Below, piece after piece: positions 43,272 through 52,642 of a DNA stretch of 64,000 nt. The first letter of the stretch is position 1. Every line of letters starts with the position of its first letter. A program made the translations under genes and the position numbers. The DNA lies in NCBI RefSeq assembly GCF_050402865.1, contig NZ_BAABMF010000005.1, positions 1 through 64,000 of the forward strand. Direction: 5' to 3'. The DNA is from Clostridium_AF sediminicola (GTDB taxonomy: Bacteria; Bacillota; Clostridia; Clostridiales; Clostridiaceae). A model generated the notes under the pieces. It searched no databases, was not told the DNA's origin, and was given only the letters and a program-made list of their open reading frames with translations.

Positions 43272-44519
43272 ATGCAAAAGAAAAGTTTTTTTAAGAGTTT
43301 AGGTTTATGGATTATTATTTCAATGTTTTTAGGTATTTTAGTTGGTTTTACTATGCACAAATACCCTTCAGTTTTGGGTCCAATATACCCATTTATTAAA
43401 ATTGTTATACTTCCAATAGGACCTGTATTTATGCAACTAATTAAAATGGTTATTATCCCATTAGTAGCTACTTCAATTATAACTGGAGCTGCATCAATTG
43501 GTAATTCAAAATCTGCTGGTAAAATTGGTGTAGCTACATTTACTTATTATCTTGCTACCACTGCAGTAGCTGTTTGTATAGGATTAATATTTGGACAAGT
43601 ATTTCAGCCAGGAGCTGGTTTAGAAAAAACTGCAGTAGAAGCTATGTTTTCATTAGAATATGCTGATAAAGGTGATATTCCTGGTTTCTGGGCAACAATA
43701 AAAGGAATAATTCCTTCAAACCCTATTGATTCTCTTGTTCAAGGTAATATATTACAAATTTTATTCTTTAGCTTATTCTTTGGATTTGGTATTTCAACTA
43801 TTGGTGAAAAGAAAAAAGAGTCAGTTTTAACATTTTTCGAAGGAGTAACAGATGCACTTATATTTATAATTCTTAAAGTTATGTATGTTGCACCTATTGG
43901 TGTTTTTGCTTTAATGCTTGATGCAACTATTAACTTTGGTTATGATGTTTTAGCATTAATAGTTAAACTATTAATAGTTTATATTTTTGCACTACTTCTT
44001 CATACATTTGGTTTCTATGGATTAATGATTAAATTATTTACCAAAGTAGGTGTATTAGAATTCTTCAGAAAAATATATCCTGCTCAATTATTCGCTTTAT
44101 CAAGTGCTTCTTCAATGGCAACACTACCAATAAATAAAGAAATTTGTGAAGAACAATTAGGTGTTTCAAAAGAAACAACATCTTTTGTGCTTCCATTAGG
44201 TGCAACCATTAATATGGATGGTAATGCAATATACTATGCCTTAGCTGCTTGTTTCTTTGCTCAATTGTTCGGGGTAGAATTAGGACTTTCTCAATACTTA
44301 GCTATAATATTTACTGCTACAGTCGGTTCTATTGGTCAAGCAGGGGTTCCAGGTCCATCTCTATTAGTTGTTGCAGTTTTATTAGCAGCTAATATTCCTG
44401 TAGCAGGATTACCTCTATTATTTGGAGTTGATAGACTCTTTGATATGATGAGAACTGCTGTTAATATTACAGGTGATGCTTCATGTGCTACAATAGTAGA
44501 TAGATTAAAAGATAACTAA
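43272..44519 (+). CDS. Dicarboxylate/amino acid:cation symporter (GltP/GltT family)
   Basis: 415 residues, eight membrane segments plus two re-entrant hairpins. Hairpin motif SSASSMATLP (about residue 275) and ATINMDGNA (NMDG motif, about 312) plus the tail VNITGDASCATIVDRL (Asp/Arg substrate residues) are diagnostic. It imports glutamate, aspartate or dicarboxylate with Na+ or H+. Na+ coupling would suit the sodium-type V-ATPase in this window. AAGGAG start; a hairpin follows. Confidence 0.95.
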   Translation: MQKKSFFKSLGLWIIISMFLGILVGFTMHKYPSVLGPIYPFIKIVILPIGPVFMQLIKMVIIPLVATSIITGAASIGNSKSAGKIGVATFTYYLATTAVAVCIGLIFGQVFQPGAGLEKTAVEAMFSLEYADKGDIPGFWATIKGIIPSNPIDSLVQGNILQILFFSLFFGFGISTIGEKKKESVLTFFEGVTDALIFIILKVMYVAPIGVFALMLDATINFGYDVLALIVKLLIVYIFALLLHTFGFYGLMIKLFTKVGVLEFFRKIYPAQLFALSSASSMATLPINKEICEEQLGVSKETTSFVLPLGATINMDGNAIYYALAACFFAQLFGVELGLSQYLAIIFTATVGSIGQAGVPGPSLLVVAVLLAANIPVAGLPLLFGVDRLFDMMRTAVNITGDASCATIVDRLKDN

Positions 44520-44530
44520 ACATTTTTTTA

Positions 44531-44568
44531 CACTAAAGACAATCATTGTAATTAATGACCGTCTTTTT
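44531..44568 (+). terminator. Terminator of the symporter gene
   Basis: AAAGAC..CATT and AATG..GTCTTTTT pair with a small internal bulge and end in a T-run. Confidence 0.75.
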
Positions 44569-44662
44569 ACATTCGATTCCTTAGTTACCACCAACCTCCT
44601 ATTTATTTCAAATGTTCTTTTTGGCATAATGTAACTACATTCGAAATTTAGAGGAGGTTTTT

Positions 44663-45838
44663 ATGAATCATAAGAAAATAGCTACTTTAATTGCCACTCT
44701 ATTGTTGTTAGGTAACACAATTACTGCAAAAGCAAGTATAATAAATCATACAGTTACAAACGGAGAATCATTATGGAAAATCTCTCAAAAGTACAGTACA
44801 ACAACAGATGAATTAATTGAATTAAATAATCTTGCATCATCAAACATTTATATTGGCCAAACTTTAAAAGTAAACGATACCTCTATAAAAGAATATACTG
44901 TACGCTCTGGAGATTCATGCTGGAAAATTTCACAACAATATAATATTTCAGTAGACAAATTATTAGAAATAAATAAATTGGATTCAAGTAACATTTATAT
45001 TGGACAAGTACTTTATGTGCCCGCAAACATTAGCAATGATAATAAATCAAATAACAGTAATTATACTGTCCAATCTGGGGATTCTTTATGGAAAATTTCT
45101 TTAAAGTTTAATGTTTCAGTTACAGAACTACAAAATTTAAACAATCTAAGTTCTTCTTCAATTTATATTGGACAAGTACTAAAGATTCCAACCTCATCAG
45201 AAATAGCTGAAGATATTCAAGTTGAAACAGCAAACTACACTGTTAAATCAGGAGATAATTTATGGAATGTAGCTCAAAAGTTTAATACTTCTATGGACGC
45301 AATATCCAAAAGTAATATGTTAGCTACAGATATATTAATGCCTGGTCAAATAATCACAGTACCTATAAACTCTACTGAAGTAGTCTCTCCAGCAGGTATC
45401 TCAATGATGAAAAAAAGAACAAATGATTATTACGGAGACCTATATGATTGGAACAATGCAAGAAGATTATTTACCGTAGGCCAAACTGCAATATTAAAAG
45501 ATTTAGCATCAGGCATTAGCTTTAATGTTAAATATTATGGTGGTTCAAATCATGCCGATATTGTAACTCTAACTCAAACAGATACAAATAAATTAAGACA
45601 AATTTTTCCATCATGGTCATGGACTGCTATGAAACCTATGGTTTTATATTTCGAGCAAGGTGGAAAACAACATCAATTAGCAGTTAGTGTAACCGGTATG
45701 CCTCACTCATCAACTGACATTTATAATAATGGCCTAGATGGTCATATTGATATGTACTTCTATAATTCAACCAGTCATGTTAATAATACTAAAAGCGATA
45801 CACATCAAAATAATTGTTTGAAATCAAATGGACAATAA
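44663..45838 (+). CDS. Exported protein with four LysM repeats and a novel-looking C-terminal domain
   Basis: 391 residues with a signal peptide (about 1-25). Four LysM domains follow, each opening HTVTNGESLWKIS, YTVRSGDSCWKIS, YTVQSGDSLWKIS or YTVKSGDNLWNVA, and binding glycan in peptidoglycan. From residue 255 a different domain contains SNHADIVTLTQTDT, SWSWTAMKP and GLDGHIDMYFYNSTSH, rich in His/Asp; I cannot name it with certainty. Binds the wall or spore coat. GAGGAGG start, preceded by a plausible sporulation-type CATAATGT -10. Confidence 0.85.
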   Translation: MNHKKIATLIATLLLLGNTITAKASIINHTVTNGESLWKISQKYSTTTDELIELNNLASSNIYIGQTLKVNDTSIKEYTVRSGDSCWKISQQYNISVDKLLEINKLDSSNIYIGQVLYVPANISNDNKSNNSNYTVQSGDSLWKISLKFNVSVTELQNLNNLSSSSIYIGQVLKIPTSSEIAEDIQVETANYTVKSGDNLWNVAQKFNTSMDAISKSNMLATDILMPGQIITVPINSTEVVSPAGISMMKKRTNDYYGDLYDWNNARRLFTVGQTAILKDLASGISFNVKYYGGSNHADIVTLTQTDTNKLRQIFPSWSWTAMKPMVLYFEQGGKQHQLAVSVTGMPHSSTDIYNNGLDGHIDMYFYNSTSHVNNTKSDTHQNNCLKSNGQ

Positions 45839-45844
45839 AAAATT

Positions 45845-46060
45845 ATATATAGCTATAAAGTCACTCCGCTTCACTAAGAAATTCTAATTCGCTTTCTTAA
45901 ATACCTGCTAAAAAACTCTAACTCGCTATTACTGCTCAAACAAGAGTTTTTCTTAACGCATGAATTACGAAAGCGAGAAAGAATTTCTAAGCTTGCTACA
46001 ATGACTTCTACTCTATATATAATTTTTACACCTACCAAAGGATGGAAAATATAAATTCCA
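45845..46060. repeat. Repeat family 4, copy 2 (longer)
   Basis: ATATATAGCTATAAAGTC and AATTTTTACACCTACC flank arms GAAATTCTAATTCGCTTTCT and AGAAAGAATTTCT, with AAAACTCTAACTCG inside. Compared with copy 1 at 39728-39830 it has an extra internal palindromic block. Confidence 0.6.
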
Positions 46061-46146
46061 TTGATATAATTTTTTATAAATCAATAGCTAATCTACTATA
46101 CAATCTTAGATTAATGTAAAAATAATAATATAATTTATATTTTCCT

Positions 46147-46174
46147 GAATAGAAAAAACTGAAAAGCATAATAT
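46147..46174 (+). promoter_or_regulatory. Possible sigma-E-type promoter of the SpoVB-like gene
   Basis: GAATA, 15 bases, then CATAATAT. The -10 resembles the mother-cell consensus CATACAAT. Weak evidence only; the gene's sporulation role makes it plausible. Confidence 0.3.
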
Positions 46175-46181
46175 AGACAAC

Positions 46182-46217
46182 CCTTTCATATTTATAGGTA
46201 TTGAACAATATGAAAGG
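46182..46217 (+). promoter_or_regulatory. Hairpin overlapping the ribosome binding site of the SpoVB-like gene
   Basis: CCTTTCATAT (46182-46191) pairs with ATATGAAAGG (46208-46217), whose end is part of the AAAGGA binding site of the start at 46226. In mRNA this would hide the site. Confidence 0.5.
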
Positions 46218-46225
46218 ATTCCTTT

Positions 46226-47749
46226 ATGGTTAAAGATAGATTTCTGAAAAATTCTATAGTTCTTACATTGACTAATTCTACAACTGGCATTTTGAGATTC
46301 GCTTTTTCTATAATACTATCTAGAGAATTAGGTGCAGAGGGTATGGGATTATACTCGTTAATAATGCCAATATATGACCTATTTGCATGTTTAATATGCG
46401 GTGGTATGGTTACATCTGTATCAAAACAATCATCATCTTTTTTGAGTAAAAGAGATGGATATCACCTACATAAAACAATAAAAGTTACGTTACTATTTGA
46501 TTTCATATGGTCCTTAATTATCATAGTTATGTTATTTCTAAATTCTAATTACATATCCTTAAAAATTATAAAAGATAGTAGAAGTCTACATAGTTTATGG
46601 TTTATAGCTCCTGCATTGTTATTCGTTGCATTATCTTCAATAATTAAAGGTTATTTTTATGGTACCTATGACGTAAAAACACCAGCTATAATTGATATAT
46701 TTGAAAAAACAGTTAGAATAATAGCAGTTTTATTTGTTATTAGTTACTTCTCATTATCAGGAATTGAAAATACTGTAACTGCAGTTTATGCAGCATTATC
46801 TTGCGGAGAATTATTAAGTTTTCTCCTATTATATTTCACTTATAAACATAAAAAGTATAAAAATGATTTAATTTATAAAAAGAATAAAATATCTAATGAA
46901 AGTGGAGCTCAACTACTATTCAATGTTTTAATTATGTCAATTCCATTATCTATAAATGGTTTTCTTTCAACTGGTATTTCAACAGTATCTACTCTTATTT
47001 TACCTAGAAGATTAGTTATTGCTGGTTTTAATCATAGTTCTGCATTGGCAGTTATTGGAAAATTTTCTGGAATGGCATTATCAATAATATATTTCCCATT
47101 AGTAGTAGTAATGTCAATGGCTATCGTTCTTATTCCTGATATATCAGAAAGTCTTACAAAAAAAGATCATTATAATTTAAACAAACGATTAAATCAAGTA
47201 TTAAAAATTTCATTACTGTTAGGATTATCTACATTAGCAATTTGTGCAAGTATCCCCGCTGAGTTAGGCAAATTATTTTACGATAGAACTGATTTATGTT
47301 CATATATAATATTTGCTTCATTGTCCGCTCCTTTTACATATTTATCTGCTACCTCTTTTAGTATATTGAATGGTCTAGGTAAACAAGGTGTACTGTTAAA
47401 AAACTCAATAATAATGTCAATAGAAGAATTGATTCTTTTGTTCCTTTTAACCTCAATCCCAAGCATAAATATTTTAGGTTATGGAATAAGTTTAATCATC
47501 ACATCAATCACAGCGTATTTTATGAATATCCATGAGATTAGCAAGAAATGTACTATTGAATTTAAGTTCGAAGAAATTTTCTTATATCTACTTATTACTA
47601 TTATAGTTTTCCTTTTATTAAATATTTTGAATTCTATAATACCGACAGTTTATTTCAAATTTAAGACAATTTCATTAATATTTATAGGTTTCATTTCTTT
47701 CTTTATATTATCATTATCTTTAGTTAAAAGTATTGTAAAACAAAAATAA
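46226..47749 (+). CDS. Stage V sporulation protein B-like flippase (MOP family)
   Basis: 507 residues with about 14 membrane helices. The opening FLKNSIVLTLTNSTTGILRFAFSIILSRELGAEGMGLYSL is typical of SpoVB. It is predicted to flip lipid-linked spore-cortex precursors across the membrane. The start follows AAAGGATTCCTTT, inside a hairpin. It faces a second MOP-family gene convergently with a shared terminator. Confidence 0.88.
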   Translation: MVKDRFLKNSIVLTLTNSTTGILRFAFSIILSRELGAEGMGLYSLIMPIYDLFACLICGGMVTSVSKQSSSFLSKRDGYHLHKTIKVTLLFDFIWSLIIIVMLFLNSNYISLKIIKDSRSLHSLWFIAPALLFVALSSIIKGYFYGTYDVKTPAIIDIFEKTVRIIAVLFVISYFSLSGIENTVTAVYAALSCGELLSFLLLYFTYKHKKYKNDLIYKKNKISNESGAQLLFNVLIMSIPLSINGFLSTGISTVSTLILPRRLVIAGFNHSSALAVIGKFSGMALSIIYFPLVVVMSMAIVLIPDISESLTKKDHYNLNKRLNQVLKISLLLGLSTLAICASIPAELGKLFYDRTDLCSYIIFASLSAPFTYLSATSFSILNGLGKQGVLLKNSIIMSIEELILLFLLTSIPSINILGYGISLIITSITAYFMNIHEISKKCTIEFKFEEIFLYLLITIIVFLLLNILNSIIPTVYFKFKTISLIFIGFISFFILSLSLVKSIVKQK

Positions 47750-47780
47750 GAAATGCCGCAAATAATTGTGGCATTTCTAC
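47747..47780. terminator. Bidirectional terminator between two flippase genes
   Basis: AGAAATGCCGCA and TGTGGCATTTCT form an 11-12 bp stem; A and T runs on each side serve both convergent genes. Confidence 0.85.
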
Positions 47781-47782
47781 TA

Positions 47783-49387
47783 TTATTCGTATAATTTATT
47801 CATTAATAATTTAGGAATAAATTTCTTAAACTTAAGTGGAAGATCATCGATATCTTCTTTAGTTATTCCTTTTGTGAAAACAAGACCATACATGTATGCT
47901 ATTACACCCATACCTATAGAAAACAAACTAGCAACCGCATTATTTAATCCAGGTGAAATTAAATTTTCTGCTAAATTAAAAATAACTGAGAATGTTCCTA
48001 AAACAATGATTCCCATAAAAACTGATGCTAATAGTGGTTTTGCAATATGCTTTAGTAATCTTACTCTTATCTTTAAAAGTTTCTTTATTAATTTATAATT
48101 TAATATTAAAGGAATTACAAACATTACTAAGTTTCCAAAAACTGCGCCTACTATATTTATTTCTGGAATACCAACTAAAATATAATTTACAACAATTTTA
48201 CCTACTATACCTATAATTATATATAGTGTAGATAAATACATTTTTCCTATACTTTGTAAGATTGTAGTTTGAATTAACACTATAGAATTAAATATCAATA
48301 CAATGGATCCAAAGTATAGTAAATTTTCTCCTCCAGAAGCCTGTAGTAAAATGAACATTGGTTTTCCTAAAACAGCTAGTCCTATCGCAGATGGAACTGC
48401 TACTAAAAAACAAAATCTAAAAGCATAGTTTATTTTAGTTTCAACTGCTACCCTATCTTTCAAAGCTGATGCACCTGATAATGCTGGCAAAATTGACATT
48501 TGCAATGCTGATATCAAAGCAATTGGTACTCCTAATAGTGTTCTATACTTTGATAGTAGTCCCCAACTTAAGTCTGTCTGTACGATTGAGTAACCAATAG
48601 ATAACAATCGAGATTTAACATTCCACATATCTATTATATTTCCAGAATATTGAAGTCCTACACATACTACTATTGGGACGGCATAAAACAATATTTTCTT
48701 AAATATTGCTTTATTTGAGCTATTACTCTTATCAATAAAACCTTTAGGCACTTTTATAACTTTGTTTTTCTCATACATATATATCATATATATAGCAGAT
48801 AAAAAAGCCCCAATTGATGTTCCTAGAGTTCCTCCTGCAGCACCTGCTTCAACCCCATACTTTATAAATATTGCAGCAAAAACAAGAGTAAAAACTGTAT
48901 TTGCTACTTGCTCTAAAACTTGTGAAATTGCAGTAGGTTGCATATTCCCTCTTCCTTGAAAATATCCCCTATAAGCAGATAAAATAGATGTAAATAGTAA
49001 AGTAGGCGCTAAAGCCATTAGTGATAATGTTGCACGGGATGACTCAAACATTTCGGCAAATTGACTTGCAAATATAAATAATATAACACTAGACAAAATC
49101 CCTAGAACAAACATAATCAAACGAGCAATTTTAAAACTCTTAATAGCATCCTTATATCTTCCCATAGCCATTTGTTCTGATACTAATTTAGAAATTGCAA
49201 CAGGTATTCCTGCGTTTGCCAAGACATAAACCCATGTGAAAATTTGATACGCAGAAGAATAAACTCCCCATCCATCTTGAGTTATTATCTTTGTTAAAAA
49301 TGGTATGTATAACAAAGATAATAATTTAACTATTATTGTAGCTGCTGATAAAACAGCAAATCCTTTTGTAGTAGACTGCTTCTTCAT
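47783..49387 (-). CDS. Polysaccharide/lipid II-type flippase (MurJ/SpoVB family)
   Basis: 534 residues, about 14 membrane segments, opening KGFAVLSAATIIVKLLSLLYIPFLTKIITQDGWGVYSSAYQ, similar to the YtgP/MurJ-like group of Firmicutes. It likely flips lipid-linked cell-wall precursors in growing cells, whereas the convergent SpoVB-like gene would act in sporulation; this division is inferred. It lies upstream-adjacent to an RluA gene on the same strand with 12 bases between. Confidence 0.88.
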   Translation of the reverse strand: MKKQSTTKGFAVLSAATIIVKLLSLLYIPFLTKIITQDGWGVYSSAYQIFTWVYVLANAGIPVAISKLVSEQMAMGRYKDAIKSFKIARLIMFVLGILSSVILFIFASQFAEMFESSRATLSLMALAPTLLFTSILSAYRGYFQGRGNMQPTAISQVLEQVANTVFTLVFAAIFIKYGVEAGAAGGTLGTSIGAFLSAIYMIYMYEKNKVIKVPKGFIDKSNSSNKAIFKKILFYAVPIVVCVGLQYSGNIIDMWNVKSRLLSIGYSIVQTDLSWGLLSKYRTLLGVPIALISALQMSILPALSGASALKDRVAVETKINYAFRFCFLVAVPSAIGLAVLGKPMFILLQASGGENLLYFGSIVLIFNSIVLIQTTILQSIGKMYLSTLYIIIGIVGKIVVNYILVGIPEINIVGAVFGNLVMFVIPLILNYKLIKKLLKIRVRLLKHIAKPLLASVFMGIIVLGTFSVIFNLAENLISPGLNNAVASLFSIGMGVIAYMYGLVFTKGITKEDIDDLPLKFKKFIPKLLMNKLYE

Positions 49388-49399
49388 CTTTATTCCCCT

Positions 49400-50362
49400 C
49401 TAAAGTCTAAGCGCATCTCTTTTTATCTTTTTGAAAATTGGTGGTAAAGCTTCTGTAATAACTTTGTTTTCTAAATAAGATAGATGCTCAGGACAGTTTT
49501 TAAATTCTAATTTATAAGCATACAAAAACTGAAACTCTAAACCAAATTTATTATTAAAATAATTATTTACCTCTTTATCACCATATTTTTTATCTCCAAC
49601 TATTGGATTTCCCAAATAAGCTAGATGAGCTCTTAATTGGTGACTTCTACCTGTTAATAATTCTATTTCAACATATGTGAATAATCCAACAGAATCCTCT
49701 ACCTCTACTTTCATAGCTATAGATTTAGATCCCTCTTTATATGTATTAGATATCTCTGACATATTATTAACTTCATCTTTTTGCAGATAAGCATTAAATT
49801 CTTTACTTTTTATTCTTCCTTTTACTAATGAACGATAATATTTCTTGATTTTTCTATCTCTAATCATCTCATTAATTGCTTTTTGAGATGAATAATTTTT
49901 ACCAAATATAACTAAACCCGAAGTATTTCTATCTAATCTGTTACATGGAGCTGGTGTATATGTTATGTCTTTATCAGGATCATACTTTCCACCTTGGAAC
50001 AAATAAGATAAAACATAATCTGTTAATGCCGGTTCTCCATTCTTCTTATTAGCATGAACTAATACCCCTGGCCATTTTTCTACAATTAATATGTTTTCGT
50101 CTTCATAAACAATTTTCATTGCAGAAAAATCAGTCTCTATAAACGTTTTTGTAGTAACTTTTTTATCACTTACAATGTATTTTGCTTCAACTATATCTCC
50201 TAAATTCAAAGAATAATTTTGCTTAGCTTTCTTACCATTTACTCTTATATCTCCTTTTCTGATAGCCTTAAATATTTTACCTAAAGGAACATCCTTTAAC
50301 CATTTACGTAAAAATTTATCTAGCCTTTGTTCTGCTTCATTAGGTCCGATTTCAAATTTCAT
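49400..50362 (-). CDS. RluA family pseudouridine synthase
   Basis: 320 residues. N-terminal S4 RNA-binding domain (QRLDKFLRKWLKDVPLG), then the catalytic RLDRNTSGL with its Asp, and a closing TGRSHQLRAHLAYLGNPIVGD. It isomerises uridines in rRNA or tRNA. AGGAGG start; followed 12 bases later by the MurJ-like gene, so they are cotranscribed. A family-3 repeat stands upstream. Confidence 0.94.
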   Translation of the reverse strand: MKFEIGPNEAEQRLDKFLRKWLKDVPLGKIFKAIRKGDIRVNGKKAKQNYSLNLGDIVEAKYIVSDKKVTTKTFIETDFSAMKIVYEDENILIVEKWPGVLVHANKKNGEPALTDYVLSYLFQGGKYDPDKDITYTPAPCNRLDRNTSGLVIFGKNYSSQKAINEMIRDRKIKKYYRSLVKGRIKSKEFNAYLQKDEVNNMSEISNTYKEGSKSIAMKVEVEDSVGLFTYVEIELLTGRSHQLRAHLAYLGNPIVGDKKYGDKEVNNYFNNKFGLEFQFLYAYKLEFKNCPEHLSYLENKVITEALPPIFKKIKRDALRL

Positions 50363-50379
50363 AATTGCCTCCTATAGGT

Positions 50380-50454
50380 CGGCTTAGGAATTAGTTCTAC
50401 TTTTCATTTAAAAATATGAGGCTTTAATCATTATTTAAATGAAATTAGTAGAAC
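50380..50454. repeat. Repeat family 3, copy 2, palindromic
   Basis: CGGCTTAGGAATTAGTTCTA at 50380 matches 22710-22748. Here AGTTCTACTTTTCATTTAAA is mirrored by TTTAAATGAAATTAGTAGAACT downstream, which makes a long imperfect hairpin. Confidence 0.7.
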
Positions 50455-50520
50455 TTATTCATAAACGATCCTTTTCTTAATTATTAATTATATATAAACA
50501 TATACATAGTAGTTTATCTA

Positions 50521-50610
50521 CTAGTTGACAGTTTACAGGTTGCACTTAACAGTAAAGGAAGCCTTTCGCTTCAACAAAATAATATATCTATAGTGAAGTG
50601 GTTTGTCTTT
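50521..50610. repeat. Partial family-1-like repeat
   Basis: AGTTGACAGTTTACAGGTTG at the left and a GCCTTTCGCTTC segment inside recall the ends and centre of the family-1 copy at 7.2 kb. The right end is lost. Confidence 0.4.
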
Positions 50611-50626
50611 ACAATCGCAAACTTTA

Positions 50627-51805
50627 TTATATACTATAACCGTTCAAAAAATCTACTACGGATTTACATTGTATTGCTATTCCTGTTACCATACACTCTT
50701 CATCAACATCAAATTTACTGTTATGTAAAGGGTAAATTATATCTTTTGATTCATTTCTAGTGCCAAGGAAATAAAATGCTGAAGGTTTCTCTAGTGAGAA
50801 ATATGCAAAGCTTTCAACTCCCATTGCTGGATACTTTAATCCAATTACGTTTTCTTTACCTATAACTTCTTCTGCAGCATTTTGGAGAATATCAATAGTT
50901 TTATCATCATTATATAAACATGGGTAACTTTCATCTATTTGAATTTCACATTTTGCCCTCATTGATGTACAAATACCCTCTGTTATTTCCACTAATCTAT
51001 CTTTTACATATTTTCTATGTTCCAAAGTCATAGTTCTCATTATGCCTGAAATTTCCACAAATTCAGGTATAATATTTTGAGCTGTTCCCCCTTTGATTGT
51101 TCCTATAGATATAACTGCAGGATAAACAGCAGATATTTCTCTTGATACTACATTTTGAAGAGTTGTTACAACATTAGATGCTATTACAATAGGATCTATT
51201 GATCTGTGTGGATATGCTCCATGGCCTCCTTTACCAATAATTTTAATAGTAAAAGGATTGGAGGCTGCATTTACAACATCTCTTTTTATTCCTATTTTCC
51301 CAACTTCAATCTCTGGTTCTACATGAATCCCAAAAACTGCACTAACTTCTGGATTATTTAATACCCCTTCATCAATCATTGTTTGAGCTCCACCTGTAGT
51401 TTCTTCAGCTGGCTCAAACAGCAATTTAACATTCCCTTTTAAATCTTCTTTCATACCATTTAATATTTTAGCAGCACCCATTAATATTGCTGTATGAACA
51501 TCATGACCACAAGCATGCATTTTATTTTCACTTCTCGATATATATTCTGTTTCTTTTACCTCTTGAATTGGTAAAGCATCCATATCCGCTCTCAATGCAA
51601 CAGTTTTATCCCCATTTCCTTTTATAATAGCACATATTCCTGTTTTAGCAGTTTCATAATACTCGATGTTTTCTTTTTTTAAAAACTCTTTTACTTTTTC
51701 ACTAGTTCTGAATAAATCAAAATTTAATTCAGGATACATATGTAAATCTCTTCTTATTCTTATAACTTCTTCTTTAATATTATTTGCTTCTTCTAAAAAA
51801 TTCAT
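50627..51805 (-). CDS. M20 family amidohydrolase
   Basis: 392 residues. RRDLHMYPEL opens the fold; ADMDALP, HACGHDVH (metal Cys and His), EPAEETTGGA and a distal His in PLHNSKFDVDEEC are typical of IAA-Leu/hippurate-type amidohydrolases. It cleaves an amino-acyl amide of unknown kind in the cytoplasm. I took the ATG at 51805; the codons before it lie in repeat sequence. Confidence 0.93.
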   Translation of the reverse strand: MNFLEEANNIKEEVIRIRRDLHMYPELNFDLFRTSEKVKEFLKKENIEYYETAKTGICAIIKGNGDKTVALRADMDALPIQEVKETEYISRSENKMHACGHDVHTAILMGAAKILNGMKEDLKGNVKLLFEPAEETTGGAQTMIDEGVLNNPEVSAVFGIHVEPEIEVGKIGIKRDVVNAASNPFTIKIIGKGGHGAYPHRSIDPIVIASNVVTTLQNVVSREISAVYPAVISIGTIKGGTAQNIIPEFVEISGIMRTMTLEHRKYVKDRLVEITEGICTSMRAKCEIQIDESYPCLYNDDKTIDILQNAAEEVIGKENVIGLKYPAMGVESFAYFSLEKPSAFYFLGTRNESKDIIYPLHNSKFDVDEECMVTGIAIQCKSVVDFLNGYSI

Positions 51806-51841
51806 TTTATAGCCCCCATTTTTATAAATTGCGAACAAAAT

Positions 51842-52042
51842 AGTGACAAGTGATAAGTTACAAGTGACAAGTTAATGATGATTTTCTTACAGAAAATCTT
51901 TAACTAAGACTTTGTTAGCTTCGCTAACTGGAATAAGGTGCTTTTGCTACGCAAAAATAATCATTTATCTTTTGTTCAATTAAAAGTTTTCGCTTGCGAA
52001 AAGTGTCCACAACTTGTTACTTATCACTTGTAACTTGTCACT
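51842..52042. repeat. MITE-like repeat, family 1, best copy (201 bp)
   Basis: Left end AGTGACAAGTGATAAGTTAC, right end GTAACTTGTCACT, with the two ends inverted over about 32 bases with a few mismatches. The core is GACTTTGTTAGCTTCGCTAA then GGAATAAGGTGCTTTTGC. A second inner pair AAGTTTTCGCTTGCGAAAAG forms a small hairpin. No coding capacity. Confidence 0.85.
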
Positions 52043-52095
52043 ATAAATTTCGAACTTGTTCGTAATTTATTCCTATTGTATCTTTATTTTAAAAA

Positions 52096-52132
52096 TTATT
52101 AGGCTCATATTCTTAGAATATGAGCCTAATAA
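52096..52132 (-). terminator. Perfect palindrome, terminator of the 99-residue ORF
   Basis: TTATTAGGCTCATATTCT and AGAATATGAGCCTAATAA form an 18-bp perfect stem with a 1-nt centre, just beyond the stop of the minus-strand gene. Confidence 0.8.
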
Positions 52133-52154
52133 AATTATATAATATCAATATTTG

Positions 52155-52454
52155 TTAATCAACTTTTAAAGTTAGTATATTTGAGTTTTCTGTTATATAA
52201 GGTAGTTGCTTTATAACTTCATAAACATACCCTTGTTTTTCTTCATTTAGTGATTGTGCTCTAGAAACTTCATTAAAGAAAAGCATTTTACACCAGAAAT
52301 CTCTAAAATCATCTTTAGTTATAAACTTCTGATTACCTTCATTGTCGTTAATTATAATGCCATAATTAAATTCTTTAACAACATCTAAACTTTGAATGCT
52401 TCCATTAGTAATCATTCCCCATACATCATCCCACATTTTTTTAAATGATACCAA
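52155..52454 (-). CDS. Hypothetical protein, 99 residues
   Basis: A TTG start at 52454 with GGGAG eight bases upstream. Contains DDVWGMITNGSIQSLDVVKEFNYGIIIND and FITKDDFRDFWCKMLFFNEVSR. No membrane segment or signal, charged and soluble. I do not recognise the family; it has a good binding site and its own terminator, so it is probably real. It stands alone between the amidohydrolase and helicase genes. Confidence 0.65.
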   Translation of the reverse strand: MVSFKKMWDDVWGMITNGSIQSLDVVKEFNYGIIINDNEGNQKFITKDDFRDFWCKMLFFNEVSRAQSLNEEKQGYVYEVIKQLPYITENSNILTLKVD

Positions 52455-52642
52455 AATACCATCTCCCTTATTTATTGTTAAAATACTGACACTTATTATT
52501 TTATTATTTTATTTCATATTTTTATACCTATTTTCACGAATAAGTATAACATATTGCATTATTTATGGTCAATATATATTTAATAAGAATATATATAAGG
52601 TTTATTTAATTGATTTCCATAACAAAATACCCGCAATATGCT

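Noticed and set aside
47278..47466. Minus-strand frame within the SpoVB-like gene
   Set aside because: An opposite-strand shadow inside a well-supported membrane-protein gene.
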